Part shown: positions 9,004 to 19,766 of the stretch, piece by piece | How the letters are laid out: each line of letters begins with the position of its first letter | Numbering within the stretch: position 1 is the stretch's first letter | Source: Cudoniella acicularis | Lineage: Eukaryota; Ascomycota; Leotiomycetes; Helotiales; Helotiaceae | Length of the DNA stretch: 64,000 nucleotides | Direction: 5' to 3' | Assembly (NCBI GenBank): GCA_013054445.1 | Contig: JAAMPI010000007.1 | Location: 40,302 to 104,301, forward strand | Notes under the pieces: model-generated | Told to the model about the DNA's origin: nothing | The model's input: the letters and a program-made list of their open reading frames with translations, nothing else | Databases searched by the model: none | Made by a program: the position numbers and the translations under genes

Positions 9004-11154
9004 ATGCTTGATCCACTAACAGCACTCGGCGTTGTCGGCAACATCGTCCAGTTCCTCGACTTTTCAATAGGGCTCGTTGGAAAAGCAAAAGACATCTACA
9101 AGTCCGTAGATAGCAGCCTCGCTGAAAATCTTGACGTTGAAAAGGTGGTGGAAACGGTAAAGATTCTGCAATCGAGGTTGTGCACAGAAAATAAGGCTAG
9201 GCCGGAATATGATAGCGAGATGGAGGGTTTGTTGGAAGGATTGTGCTCAAGTTGCGGCGCCACGGCTCAAGAGCTACTCGCCGTTCTGGAAACAATGAAA
9301 ATTAAAGGGAAGAAGACGGCTTGGAAAAGTATGCGTCAAGCGATCAAAGCTATCAAGGGCGAGGAGGTCGTGTTAGAAATTACTAAACGACTCGCTCACT
9401 TCCGAGAGGTACTTGAAATGACGATTCTCGTCGATTTAAGGTTCGCTGAGTCGCTAACAAATGCTCTTTGTGAAAACTGCTGAGTCGTCTCCAGGGAGAA
9501 AATTGACCTTCAACTCGTGGCCAATTCTAAGAAGTTTGAAACACTCGAGACAAGCACGCAAGGCATCATTCTTGCAGTTCTCGAAAATAGAAGCGTCTTC
9601 AATACCGCAATAGAGGCACAATCAGGAGAATTGAAAAATATTTACGAGAACCAGGAATCAAAATCCGCTGCTCGACACGAGGGTATGAAAGCAAAGATGA
9701 TAGAGGTAGTTACCAAGACAAGTGAACAACAGATTCACCAACACGAAACAACACGGGGAGAAATTGCGCAAAGAGCAGCAAACGAAGCCGTTAAGTTAAA
9801 GGTCTACATGGACAAACGCACGGATGAGATAAAAGCCCTGATCAAAGAGACCTGCGAAGCAAAGGGAACCAAAGAACGAATGCAACTAAAGGAAAAGACT
9901 AATGCAGCTGCCGCATCATTAGTCGCCATGGACTTGATCTACGACAACCTAATGGTATATAGCCTAATATTCAAATAACTAAACCCTGCTAACTAGAAAA
10001 GGGAATCCTTGCAAAGTATAATCCGCATCACGACCGACAGTCTTGGAAGCTTAGACCGTATTCCGATGGCAATGAACAAATGGTTATAGATGGATCCAGG
10101 CCATCTCTCGTGATAAATCATCTACCTGGTTCTTCATCTTCTACAAATGGGTCGGTCAGCAATCTGTCAATGTGCCCAAGTGCTCATTCCGTGGATGCTA
10201 CTACATCTCCTACGACCGAATATGCGGCTTTGGGTTCGAGTCTACCACATAGGCATAGTCAAGGGAATTTTAGCCCTTTTCAGAACAACGACGAGTACAC
10301 AGAGCCACGACAAATGCATAACCCGAGTCTTTCCGCGGCCTGGGATAGTCAGACCTCGCAAAAACAGAGTCCTCGGCCACACAGTGACTACCGACCAAAT
10401 TCTGTTCCACCTTTCCACGGTGCACCTTGGCCCGGAATTCCTCTACCTCAAGTAATGTACTCCCCTGGAAACCAAACTCAAGGACCGGAACACCCATACT
10501 ACTACCCTCCAGCGAACGATCCCCGTCCTAAATTTCAACCATATGGCCCTTGGTCGCAAACAGAACCAGAAGATCTTACTTTCGACCCAGAGGTGGAAAA
10601 AAAGTTGTTGGGTATTGAAGAAATGATGAAAACCCAGAAATTAGATTTCGAACGGGCTCAGCAAGAAACGGCGAGGAAAGAGGTAAAGGCACTGAAAGAA
10701 ATGGCAGAAAGAGAGGCAAAAGCATTGAAAGAACTGGCAGAGAGAGATGCAAAAGAGGCAGCTGCAAAAGCTAAGGCAGAAGCAGCTAAGCGACAAGCAG
10801 CAGAAAAGGCCGAATGGGAAAAAAAAGATTTTTGATGAGAAAGAATACCTAAACAAGAAAGCCGCTGAAGAAAAAGCCATGTGGGAGAAGATGCTGGAGG
10901 AAGAAAAAAAGGCCGCGTTTGCTACAGGCACTGAGAGAGCAAGAAAAGAGATGGAGGCGGAGCGGAAGGAAGTAGAAGCCGAACTTGCTGAAGGAGAGGC
11001 CAAAGCTGCAATCAAGCGCGAACTGGAAAAACTCAAAGAAGAAGCGGCGGTAGAGGCACGAAAGTTGAGAGAGGAGGAGAAGGCACTAACAGAAATTGAT
11101 TTAAGAGCACGACATATAATGATACCATGGCCTTCGTTATGGAAAAAAGCATGA
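9004..11154 (+). CDS. STAND-type N-terminal domain plus long coiled coil, with a frame change in an A8 run
   Basis: ATG at 9004. Residues about 1-145 (LDPLTALGVVGNIVQFLDF, LCSSCGATAQELL, LVDLR) match the helical N-terminal domain found ahead of NACHT modules in fungal STAND proteins. Exons: 9004-9440, 9495-9954, 10002 onward. The first intron (54 bases, donor GTTCGC, branch GCTAAC) removes an apparent in-frame TGA at 9481; the second (9955-10001) is ordinary. A low-complexity Pro/Tyr/Ser region follows, then a Lys/Glu/Ala heptad-like coil. The coil frame ends at TGA 10833-10835, but the same coil composition continues in the next frame to 11154. The switch falls in the eight A at 10819-10826; seven A would give one open protein of 683 residues. 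No NACHT module is present. A recent indel, a sequencing error, or slippage are all possible. Role as an NLR-like partner is inference. Confidence 0.65.
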
Positions 11155-12259
11155 CAGGAACAGTGGGTCTGGCAAGATCTGCCTTTTCAAAATTTGGGGA
11201 GGTAAAAGGGCCCATATTTGAGTTTAAGCAGCCTGCAATCAAGTCCTGATGTTTGTATTGGATATACTTAAGTATATGCGGACGTATGAGTCGAATGGAT
11301 TCGTAATAGGTCTATTACGCCACACTCATCAAGTGGCATAGTAGTTACTATGCTACGAAGGACAAGCGATTATTATAATGACCATTTTCCGTGGACTCTA
11401 GTAGTTTATTATATTTTAATTGATATTTGATTGTGAGGAATTAATAAAGGGAGAGAAGTGAGAGCTAGGATGTTACGCGAGCTTTATACCCCACGAAAGC
11501 GGCGGTGGGCCCGTGCACGCGCCTTGCCCAATACGGGCGTTGCGGTTTCCGTATACAGGCTTACTGTCTAGTCCTTAACTATTTAAAGCTTTAAAGTTAA
11601 TATATTATATAAAAAATTATAACTTAAATTTAAATTCTTTTTAAACTCGATTTTATAATTAATCTTATAATATAAAAGAAGGGTATTAGAAGTTACTTTA
11701 AAGACGTTATTTAAACCTTTTTAAACCTTTTCTTTTAATAGCTCTTAATTTATAATAATATAATTGATTTTATATATACTTATAATAAAAGCTTTTTTTT
11801 ATCTTTATATATAAAGTAGTATATTAATATTATATTTATTTTATATATATTTATTATAATCTTTAGTTTAAGCTTAAGTTTTTAATATTATTTAAGCTTA
11901 TATAACTTATTAATTAAAGTCTTCTTTTTAATTAATTCTTTAATTATCTTATTTAAAGCTTTTTATTTATCTAATAATTAAATATAGTTAAAGAGAGTTA
12001 AGATATATAGAAGGGAAAAAAAAGATANTANNNNANGAGTGTTATAGCGTACGCAAGTAGTATAAATCAAGTAGTACTCTCTGTTCTTAGAATTANCGAC
12101 GAAGANNAGAAGAAGCTAGATATAGGAAGGACTCGTTTTGGCTTGGGCGCACGGTAAAAAGAATTTCGATAGATTTTGAAATGCGCATTGCAGGACGATA
12201 CTCTGATTTGCTGGTCCAATCAAACCGATAAGAAGGGATAGGAAAGAAGAATTCAAGAA
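11155..12259. other. AT-rich island with undetermined bases
   Basis: From about 11570 to 12020 the sequence is almost only A and T, rich in TTAA and TATA, typical of RIP-degraded repeat DNA. No frame survives. Undetermined bases (n) occur at roughly 12028-12036, 12096 and 12106-12107, marking uncertain assembly. The left flank (11480-11560) is GC-rich, so the composition edge is sharp. Confidence 0.6.
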
Positions 12260-14236
12260 GTGAACATCTTATCTGAAGCTTCCCAACAGCTCGCAGTGCG
12301 GAATGTCGAGGCGTATATCATGACAGACTTGTCTAGCATAATGCGCGACATCCTCCGTCCTGGCACATCAATATCTGATGGACATCTCCACAGAGTCGTG
12401 CTGGCGTCCACAATTGACAATCGAGATCTCAAGCATTTGGTGAAGAGATATACAGTAGCCGATTCGATAAACAAAATTTCCTCACTAATCCGTACACATG
12501 GAAAAACAGCTAAAGAGATAGGAACCAGCATTGGTGTTTTGGTTATCTGTTTGTGTGTTGGAGGTGGAAAAAGGAGGGTGGTCGTCGGCGATGGATACCG
12601 CTGGTGCCAAAGAGACATTGATTAGTAATGATATTAATCACGTGGTCATGAGAGGAAATCACCAGAGAAATCTTGAAACCCAAAAAGCAATTCATCCCAT
12701 CAGCACGATGCCATCATTGTGGAGACTCCGTACGCACAACGTTGCTTTTTTATCTTCACTTCTCTTAGGTCAGCCCACCCAAGTACTCAAAGTCACCAAC
12801 CACCACTCTGCTCTCCAACCAACTTCCCCAGAATCTCTTCGTGTGCCATTTTCGTCGCGGTGCGCGCATCGCGAAATGAGGTCCCAAGCACCGAGCGCAT
12901 AAACAGAACCCCTTATTTTGTGCCGCCTTCGCCTTCATAATTTCGCGAATGGGGGAATCAAACGCCGTCTTATTCTTGTCGAATCGCTCGGTGCCCAAAC
13001 CAGACCATGCAATCCTCCCCTGAAGAGATCATTATCGCTAATGTATGCTTAATAGGCCCGGATGCCATGTGATTCCTGGAAACTTTTTCCGTGGGTAGGG
13101 TATCAGCTCGCAGACGACATGCTTTTTGTTGCAGCCTAAACAATGCGAAAACAACAACAGGTAGCTAAGTCGAAGGCATTCCCAGTATCTCTCGAGTTCA
13201 GCTGAGGATTTAAAGAAAAAAAAGACTCCCTATCTGCGGCTCGGCGTTTGCACAGCTCCGAACCGTTCAGCAGCAAAAGAAAGGTCTAGACCTGTCAAAT
13301 CATTATCAGATCAAAAGAGGAAATACCGCAAACCTAATCCGGTTTGTCATCTGTGGTACCTGCAGCATATCGTCTCCATACGCCCCACCCCGCAAGGGCT
13401 TTTTACCAGGGTAAGCGACCCCCTTGGAGCCAAGTAATCGCCTTGACCAACCGTTATCCTTCTTCCTCCCCTCATCGCGCTCAATACGGGATGCATCAAT
13501 TTTCAATAGCCCTCTCGACTTTTCCTAGCCACTCATTTGTCGGTATGTCCGGTCGTTTCTCTTTCTGGAGGTTGTAGCTGCCTGCTGCACCCGAGGCTTT
13601 GGGAAAGATGGTTCCTCCCCGCCTCAAGCACATTGACCTCCCTAAATATACTATCAGTTTTACTAATCTCATTCCAAAAACTATTCGGTTTATCCAATGA
13701 TACGCAAGGCTCTCCGCATGCTTCTCAGCTGGAAACTCAGGAAAGAGTTTAGAAAATCATCTTTGGGATTCCACAAGTCTCATCCACAATCAACATGATC
13801 ATGGAAGACAAGATCTGTTTTATTCTACGGAAGATCTACAAATTTCTCTCCATTCCATACAGTGTATTATTTTCCAATACTGGCCTCGGTTTCTGAACGT
13901 GATCGGTCTGCATATATCAAACACAACTTCGCCTCAGCTCCGCAGACCACATCGACCCACCGAGCGCTTGGTCATCACAACCAGCACCACTTTTGACCTT
14001 TCCATTTACCCAAATTAGCCAAGCTTTCAAAATGATCCCTAAACGGGGCACAGCTCTCCTATGCACCCGTATCGAAGGGCGATGCAATCTAAGGACATAA
14101 CAAAAGCTGCTCACCACCCACTTTGAGGAGGTAAGGCCAAACGACTTTTCATCACTCTTTCTGAAATTTCGGTTTCCTCTCTTGACGTATACGTCTAGTC
14201 ATTCGTTTAATTTCTGTTCATTGTTCTAATTCTAAT
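12260..14236. other. No gene recognised; upstream region of the GH16 gene
   Basis: Open frames of about 120 codons on both strands overlap at 12253-12625 and neither resembles a family; the plus frame begins at a GTG. The rest shows short frames only. The last several hundred bases, rich in pyrimidine runs, are likely promoter and leader of the GH16 gene. Confidence 0.35.
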
Positions 14237-16307
14237 ATGTCGCCTTCCCGCATTATGAAAGCAGGCGCTCTTGCGCTTGCCTGTGCGAGTACAGTCACTG
14301 CGATTCAACAATATACCTTAGATCCTACCGATAACTATGCAGGAAGTAACTTCTTTAACATGTTTGACTTTTGGTCGGTATGTATCAACATCAACCTATG
14401 TGAGTTCAACTAATTTTCACTAGGGACTTGATCCAACCGCCGGTTATGTTCAATATCAGACTGAAGCATCTGCACTGTTAAGCACATTTGGAGGGCCTTT
14501 GGCTTCATACAGCAACAACCAAGCATACATCGGAGTTGATTACTGGAACCAATATGATCCCAATGGTGTCGGACGACCAAGTGTGAGGATCGAATCAAAG
14601 AAGTCCTACACTCACGGCCTTTTCGTCTTGGATCTCGCTCACATGCCTGACAATGTCTGTGGAACTTGGCCAGCATTTTGGACTTTCTCAAACACCAGCT
14701 ACCCATCACAAGGAGAGATCGATATCTTGGAGAACATCCACGAGCAGACCGTGAGCTTGGAAACTCTTCACACCGCCCCTGGTTGCACTGTCGCCGGAAA
14801 CCAGCTCAGTAATCAACAAACAGACCAGGAGACAACATACAACTGTGATGATCAAGCAACCAGCAGCCCTTACGGATCGCAATACCAATATCAAGGATGT
14901 TCAGCCAGCAACACCAACCCCAACAACTACGGAAAGGCATTCAACTCCGTCGGTGGTGGTGTCTACGCCATGGAATGGACAAGCGATGTTATCCAGATCT
15001 GGAACTTCTCACCAGGCAATATTCCCGCTGATCTCCTTGCCGGAACACCCGATACCAGCGGATGGGGACTTCCAGCATTCACAACAGCTCAAGGATCTTG
15101 CGACATTGATTCTCACTTCCAAGACCACAAGGTTGTCATCGATACCACATTCTGCGGAAACTGGGCCGGCCAAGATGTTTTCTGGCAGGCAACTAGCTGT
15201 TATAATAAGGAATTATACCCAACTTGCGCTTCTTACGTTGCTGCTAATCCTGGTGCTTACTCGGGTGCGTACTGGCTCATCAACAGCTTGAAGGTCTACA
15301 AGAAGACAACTGTTGCTTCTTCGTCTAGCAGCAGGTAAGTAGTATTTCCGCAATGGTGGAATTCGGCTAACGATGAGTTTCTAGCTCCTCTTCTTCCACT
15401 GCCGCTCCCTCAAGCAGCTCCACAGTTGGTTCATCAAGCAGCTCTTCATCTATTCCGACTGGCTCCTCCGTCGCTCCATCAAGCTCTACCAGCGGTCCAG
15501 TCTACACCAACTCCAGCTCATCAGCTACAGTCCCAACCGGCTCAACAACCTCAACTGTTTACACCACCTCCGTGTACACTATTCTCAGCTGCGCCGCAAC
15601 TGTCACAAACGTATGTGCATATCATCCACCCAACCCTTCGGGCCCTTCCCATTGACCGACTTCGTTTGGTAAAACAAAAGCTAACACGCGTCACATAGTG
15701 TCCTTTGAACTCCGTCACAACAGAAATCATTCCTCTTTACACAACCGTCTGCCCCATTGCCCAGGCCGCTGGAACAGCAACTTCAACCGCAATCGTAGCC
15801 CCAACAACAATACCTGCGACAACAGCTGCAACACTGCCATCAACATCAGTCATCTACCAGACGACCGTCTACACTGTTCTTTCTTGCCCGCCTACCGTTA
15901 CCAACGTTCGTTCTCCTTTCTTCCTTCATCCCTCATCCCTAGCCACCTCCCATACCCCTGAAACCAAAACTAATAAAACACAGTGCCCCCTCAACCAAGT
16001 AACAACCCAAATCCTCACCACCACCGCCGTCTACTCCCCCAAGACCATCATCCCCGCCGGCCCCGTCTTCACCTACACAACACTAAGCCAAGGCTTCAAC
16101 GCAACAGTCACCGCTCCTATCGGCAGCGGAAAGGGTAGCTTGCCCAAGGGCTCTCCTGCTGGTACTGGTATTGGAGGAGGAAGCCAGACCGCCGGTGTGG
16201 TTGCTAGTACGAGTCCGATTGTGTTGGTTACTGGTGCTGCGGGGAGTTTGAGGGTGGGCGGATTGTTGGTTGTGGGTCTAGTGGGGGCGGTGGCGTTGAT
16301 GTTATAG
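14237..16307 (+). CDS. GPI-anchored GH16 beta-glucanase-type glycosidase
   Basis: Secreted endo-beta-glucanase-like enzyme probably tethered to the cell wall. ATG at 14237; a signal peptide (AGALALACASTVTA) spans about residues 8-21. Exons 14237-14377, 14424-15334, 15385-15610, 15699-15905 and 15984-16307 sum to 603 codons in phase. Motifs: NMFDFWSGLDPT, GTWPAFWTF, and GEIDILE with catalytic Glu145 and Glu150. After residue 345 comes a Ser/Thr-rich linker, then two copies of a Cys module of the form VYT-x-LSC-x2-TVTN|C (near 15560 and 15870), each cut by an intron at the same codon border. The end is Gly/Ser-rich with a hydrophobic tail (GLLVVGLVGAVALML), a GPI signal. Substrate could be mixed-linked or beta-1,3 glucan; the exact specificity is not readable. 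Confidence 0.9.
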
Positions 16308-17107
16308 GTAGGGAGTGTTAGGAAGGGAGTGTTGGGAGGACGGGGAGCGAGGTAAGGGGTGGATGGATGTAATTACGTGCTCATACTTATACTCCAGTAA
16401 CTAATTGAAGGGATGTGTGTTTATCTATTCTGCTTATATCCCGCTCACAAATTTCTTTTTTAAGAGATGAATTTATCATGAGCGATTTGCTCCAGTTCAC
16501 TTCTGTTTCATTCGGGCAACTAGGTAAATATTTTAATGCCGTAGTACAATATTTATCTTCTATTCATTAAACACTCCCCTCATTTCTCTATTTCTCAACC
16601 GTCTTTACTATATATTTCACGCGTAAATGTTTCATCAAACCGTCCTCGTCTAAAAATTCAGAAATCCCTTACTTTCAGGATTTAGCCTGTAAGCCGCACC
16701 ACCACACCGCAACATATTCTCTGTAACACAGTCAGCTAACATATTCGTAATATATGAAATATTGAAAGGGGGCTTCTTGTTGATTGTATTTAAGCAGAAG
16801 TGCGGTTGGTACTCATATTTCCTTGTTTGGAGACAAGAAGTAGAGGGCTGATGCTTAGCGGGGTTAGGGTTAGTGAATCATCCTCGTTCCTCGGAATTTG
16901 TGTGAGACTATAAGTGTATTTGTTGCTTATAGATTGGTGTTGTTGTACAGAGTCAGAGTGGTCGCGAATGCGAGTGATAGTTTCGCACTTGGTGGCGCTG
17001 AAGTATGTGAGATATCGGTACAGCAAGGGATGTTTGTGGTTTTTGATGGATGGAGAGGTTGAATGATAATGCTTTAGGATGTCTTGAGCAGTGAACGGTT
17101 GCGTTTG
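16308..17107. other. 3' flank of the GH16 gene
   Basis: No gene supported. Probably the 3' UTR of the GH16 gene for the first few hundred bases, then AT-rich sequence leading into the palindromic array. The 179-codon minus frame reaching into this region has no family features. Confidence 0.4.
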
Positions 17108-17877
17108 TTTGTTGCACCTTGCGAAGGCTTTACCGCGTGGGGAAAGGGTTGGAAACAAAGGCCGGTATGGGGAAGCTGTGCGCGATGCGCAGCAAAATAA
17201 TATGAAGGTTATGGTTAGTATAAAGCTTCTTAGATTGGACTCTTTTGTTGCACTTTGCAGGGGAAGCCGTTTGGATAGGAAAGTTGGTTGGAAAGAAAAG
17301 CCACTCGGATGGACTGCGATGTGCAACAAAGCAGTGTAGAGCCAATTATGTAAGAGGATTTAGTAGAGGATTTAGTAGAGTTTAAATTTTGTTGTACTTC
17401 GCAAGGAAAGCCGTTTGGATTCGTATAAACTTGAAGCCTAAAGAATAGTGAATCCAAAACTCCTTATCTTAATACTTTTTTTGTTGCACTTCATAAGGGA
17501 AGCCATTTAGAGGATAAGCCATTAGAAAGCCAAAAGCCAGACTGTGATGTGCAATAAAACAGGCCGATAGCTGGGAAATGGATTGGACCAGATATAGATT
17601 TAGTAAAGTAAATTCTTTTGTTGAAGGCTTCCTTATCAGGATAGTTACTGCCGGCAAAGAAGAGTCGGTCAGGAAGGGAACTCACTTGAGCAGACTGCGA
17701 TTTGCATCAAAAAATCTTGATTCCATAGGCCTAGTGCAGTAGGAAATTTATCGGAAACTAAACATTTGTTGCGCTTCGTGTGTGAGTTCTGTCTTTCGGG
17801 AAGTTAAACTCAGTTGGAAATACACAGACGTTTTGAAAAGGGATCTCACTCGGGAAGACTGCGATATGCAACAAAAA
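17108..17877. repeat. Tandem array of about six diverged palindromic units
   Basis: Each unit starts TTTTGTTGCACTTCGCA and ends GACTGCGATGTGCAACAAA, and the two arms are inverted copies of each other. Left arms begin near 17108, 17243, 17387, 17478, 17615 and 17764; right arms end near 17196, 17330, 17559, 17714 and 17877. Unit 3 has lost its right arm. Spacing is about 135-150 bases except the short third unit. Just inside the left arm most units carry GGGAAGCCGTTTGGA, and inside the right arm CACTCGGA. Arms drift (TTGTTGTACTTC, TTGTTGCGCTTCG), so the array is old. It is not coding: minus-strand frames only echo the repeat. It could be a MITE that multiplied in tandem, or a structured regulatory or RNA element; I recognise no family. 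Confidence 0.8.
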
Positions 17878-18128
17878 GATTTGAAATATGTGGATTCTGG
17901 CCTCTAATTGGTTGTCTGAGTTTTTAAAAAACGAAATAGAGGCTATGCTTCTTGTTAGTCAATGTAAGGATCTAGCGGGCCTCGAGGCATCTATATTCCA
18001 CTCCGCTTGAAAACATAGTAAAAGACAGTAATCAATAGTACTTCAAAATACTAAAATAACCAAGAACTAAAATCAAAATACGTTTTCAGGAGCATCGAGT
18101 TAAGGATTAGAAATATAAATCCAAGCAA

Positions 18129-19190
18129 CTATCCTTGTTCTACAAAGGTGGTTTCATCTTTAATTTCGAAGTGTTGCCACCGAGTACCAAATCTCAATCG
18201 CATCTCCTCATACAGCGCATCCAACTCTCTCAGATACTTCTGCGCCGTCTAATTCCTAACCACCTCCCTCTCCCTCCCCACAAAAGCCACCCTTCCCATC
18301 TCATGCACAACCGCATTCGCTTTTTCCACGACCGGCCACAACTCCTCTATCAAAACCCTCTTCTGCTCACCATTCTCCGGAGGCTCAATAACCTCAAGCA
18401 ACCAAGCCACTCCCGGCTTATTCGTACCCGTAAGCAACACTGTTATGACTTTCAGATGTTGTGTCAATATACCCTCTATCAACAGCGGATTAACATTCGT
18501 GGCGTTAGAAAGCACAATCATATCATCACTTCGTCCTCTATACCGTCGCAACTCCTCCTTCCTAGGATGTTTCGAAAATAAATCCTTCGAGTGCCATTTA
18601 TTCAGTTCTGGAAACGTGCAGAAAATATGCTGCTGAAATCCCCCTGCATATCCCTTTTTCGCAATAACCATCTCATATAAATCTTTAGAGTGGTGCTGGA
18701 AGCCTGCATTCATTAGGGGGCTGAAACTCATGTATTCGTGTTCGTCCTGGCTTTCGATTTGTGTTATGAAGGGACCGGCTTCTGTGGCGCCGTAGCCGGC
18801 GTTTATAGGGATGAGAGCGCGAATTTTTTCAGGGATGGTGGGGAAGGTGAAGGATGAGCCGCACCAAATTACTAGTGACAGGTTGCGGATTCCTTCTAGG
18901 TATTCTGGTATTTTGGAAAGCGGCTCTAGAATTGAGACTGGGAGGACGGTTGACTGGCAGAGGTCGAGGCTGTGGACTGCGGCGGCTAATTCAGGAGTAG
19001 GGGATGTTGTTCCAGGGCCAAATATGGGTGTCATGCCCCAGTAGATGTTGAAGGCTGTGGCACAGAGGAATCCTACCATCTGTGTCTGATTAGTCGGCTG
19101 CTTCGTTTGTACATGGGTAGAGATATATGTGTGATGTTGGAAAAGCAACATAAGTAACTTTGTTTTTCCACAGTTCTGCCATGGTTCGTC
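18129..19190 (-). pseudogene. NRPS-like adenylation-domain relic
   Basis: Minus-strand frame from 19151 shows adenylate-forming-enzyme motifs in order: MVGFLCATAFNIYWGMTPIFGP, then GYGATEAGP (the A5-type motif), then WHSKDLFSKHP and YRGRSDDMIVLSNATNVNP (A7-A8 type, the form found in A-T-R NRPS-like reductases). A TAG at 18249-18251 interrupts the frame, after which TAQKYLRELDALYEEM, the expected end of the domain, continues to 18129. The ATP-binding SGTTG-type loop at the N-side is missing or unreadable, and no carrier or reductase domain follows. It is therefore a truncated remnant, not a working enzyme. An intron acceptor just before MVGFLC (GACTAAT branch, CACAG) suggests it came from a normally spliced gene. 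Confidence 0.7.
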
Positions 19191-19766
19191 GGGCTCCCGC
19201 GTGTACTATATTAAGAATATCCTCACAGTTTCCCGATAAAATGTGGATTTAGTAGCACATCAGTGGCATATCTCAAAGGCCGACTATTCGAGCTATATAA
19301 GTGGCAGGCAAAAGGGTATATAGGTAACATATAAAGGGTACTTAAGGTATTTAAAAGACATCGAGTGGCATTTGAGATACTTGACGTCTTAAATAAGAGC
19401 CATAGGCCGCCTAGGAACTCTCCTTTAGAAGATCCCCTACAAGGCTGCCTGCCTCAAAACCACTTCTTCCTTTCTTGTAGTAGCGCAATTGAGGGTGCAA
19501 GTAAAGCATATACTACACATATCTATTCTCTTAACATGTTTTATTAATTATTGCCGAAATAAATAGAGAATATACTTCATTGACAAGTAAGGTAGAAGGC
19601 ACTTCTAGCCCGTTGCGATTATGATCTTTTTATTCTTAGCAGAACTTGCTAGAAAACACGTGGTTCAGAATGAAAGAGAATTTGTATTAGATCATAGTTA
19701 TAGAATTGAATATAATTTTTCTAGAGATAGATGCTGCTCATCTTAAGCTCAAGTTTATTGGCCACG
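19191..19766. other. AT-rich spacer, no gene
   Basis: No supported gene. Short frames at 19365-19547 have no family features. An alternative ATG at 19731 lies in frame with the next gene. Confidence 0.4.

Noticed and set aside
9481..9483. In-frame TGA as a nonsense mutation in the STAND N-terminal gene
   Set aside because: A 54-base intron (9441-9494) with a GCTAAC branch removes it and joins LVDLR to the next family block.
10641..11036. 131-codon minus-strand Ser/Phe-rich frame
   Set aside because: It is the antisense of the Lys/Glu-rich coiled coil.
12253..12625. Overlapping 121-codon frames on both strands
   Set aside because: Neither has a family feature; the plus frame starts at GTG, next to an ambiguous assembly region.
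17130..17685. Minus-strand frames repeating FPCEVQQK-like peptides
   Set aside because: They are translations of the palindromic repeat arm; frames change from unit to unit and no start or domain is consistent.
17108..17877. CRISPR-like array
   Set aside because: The setting is clearly eukaryotic, spacers are not unique short inserts, and no cas genes exist.
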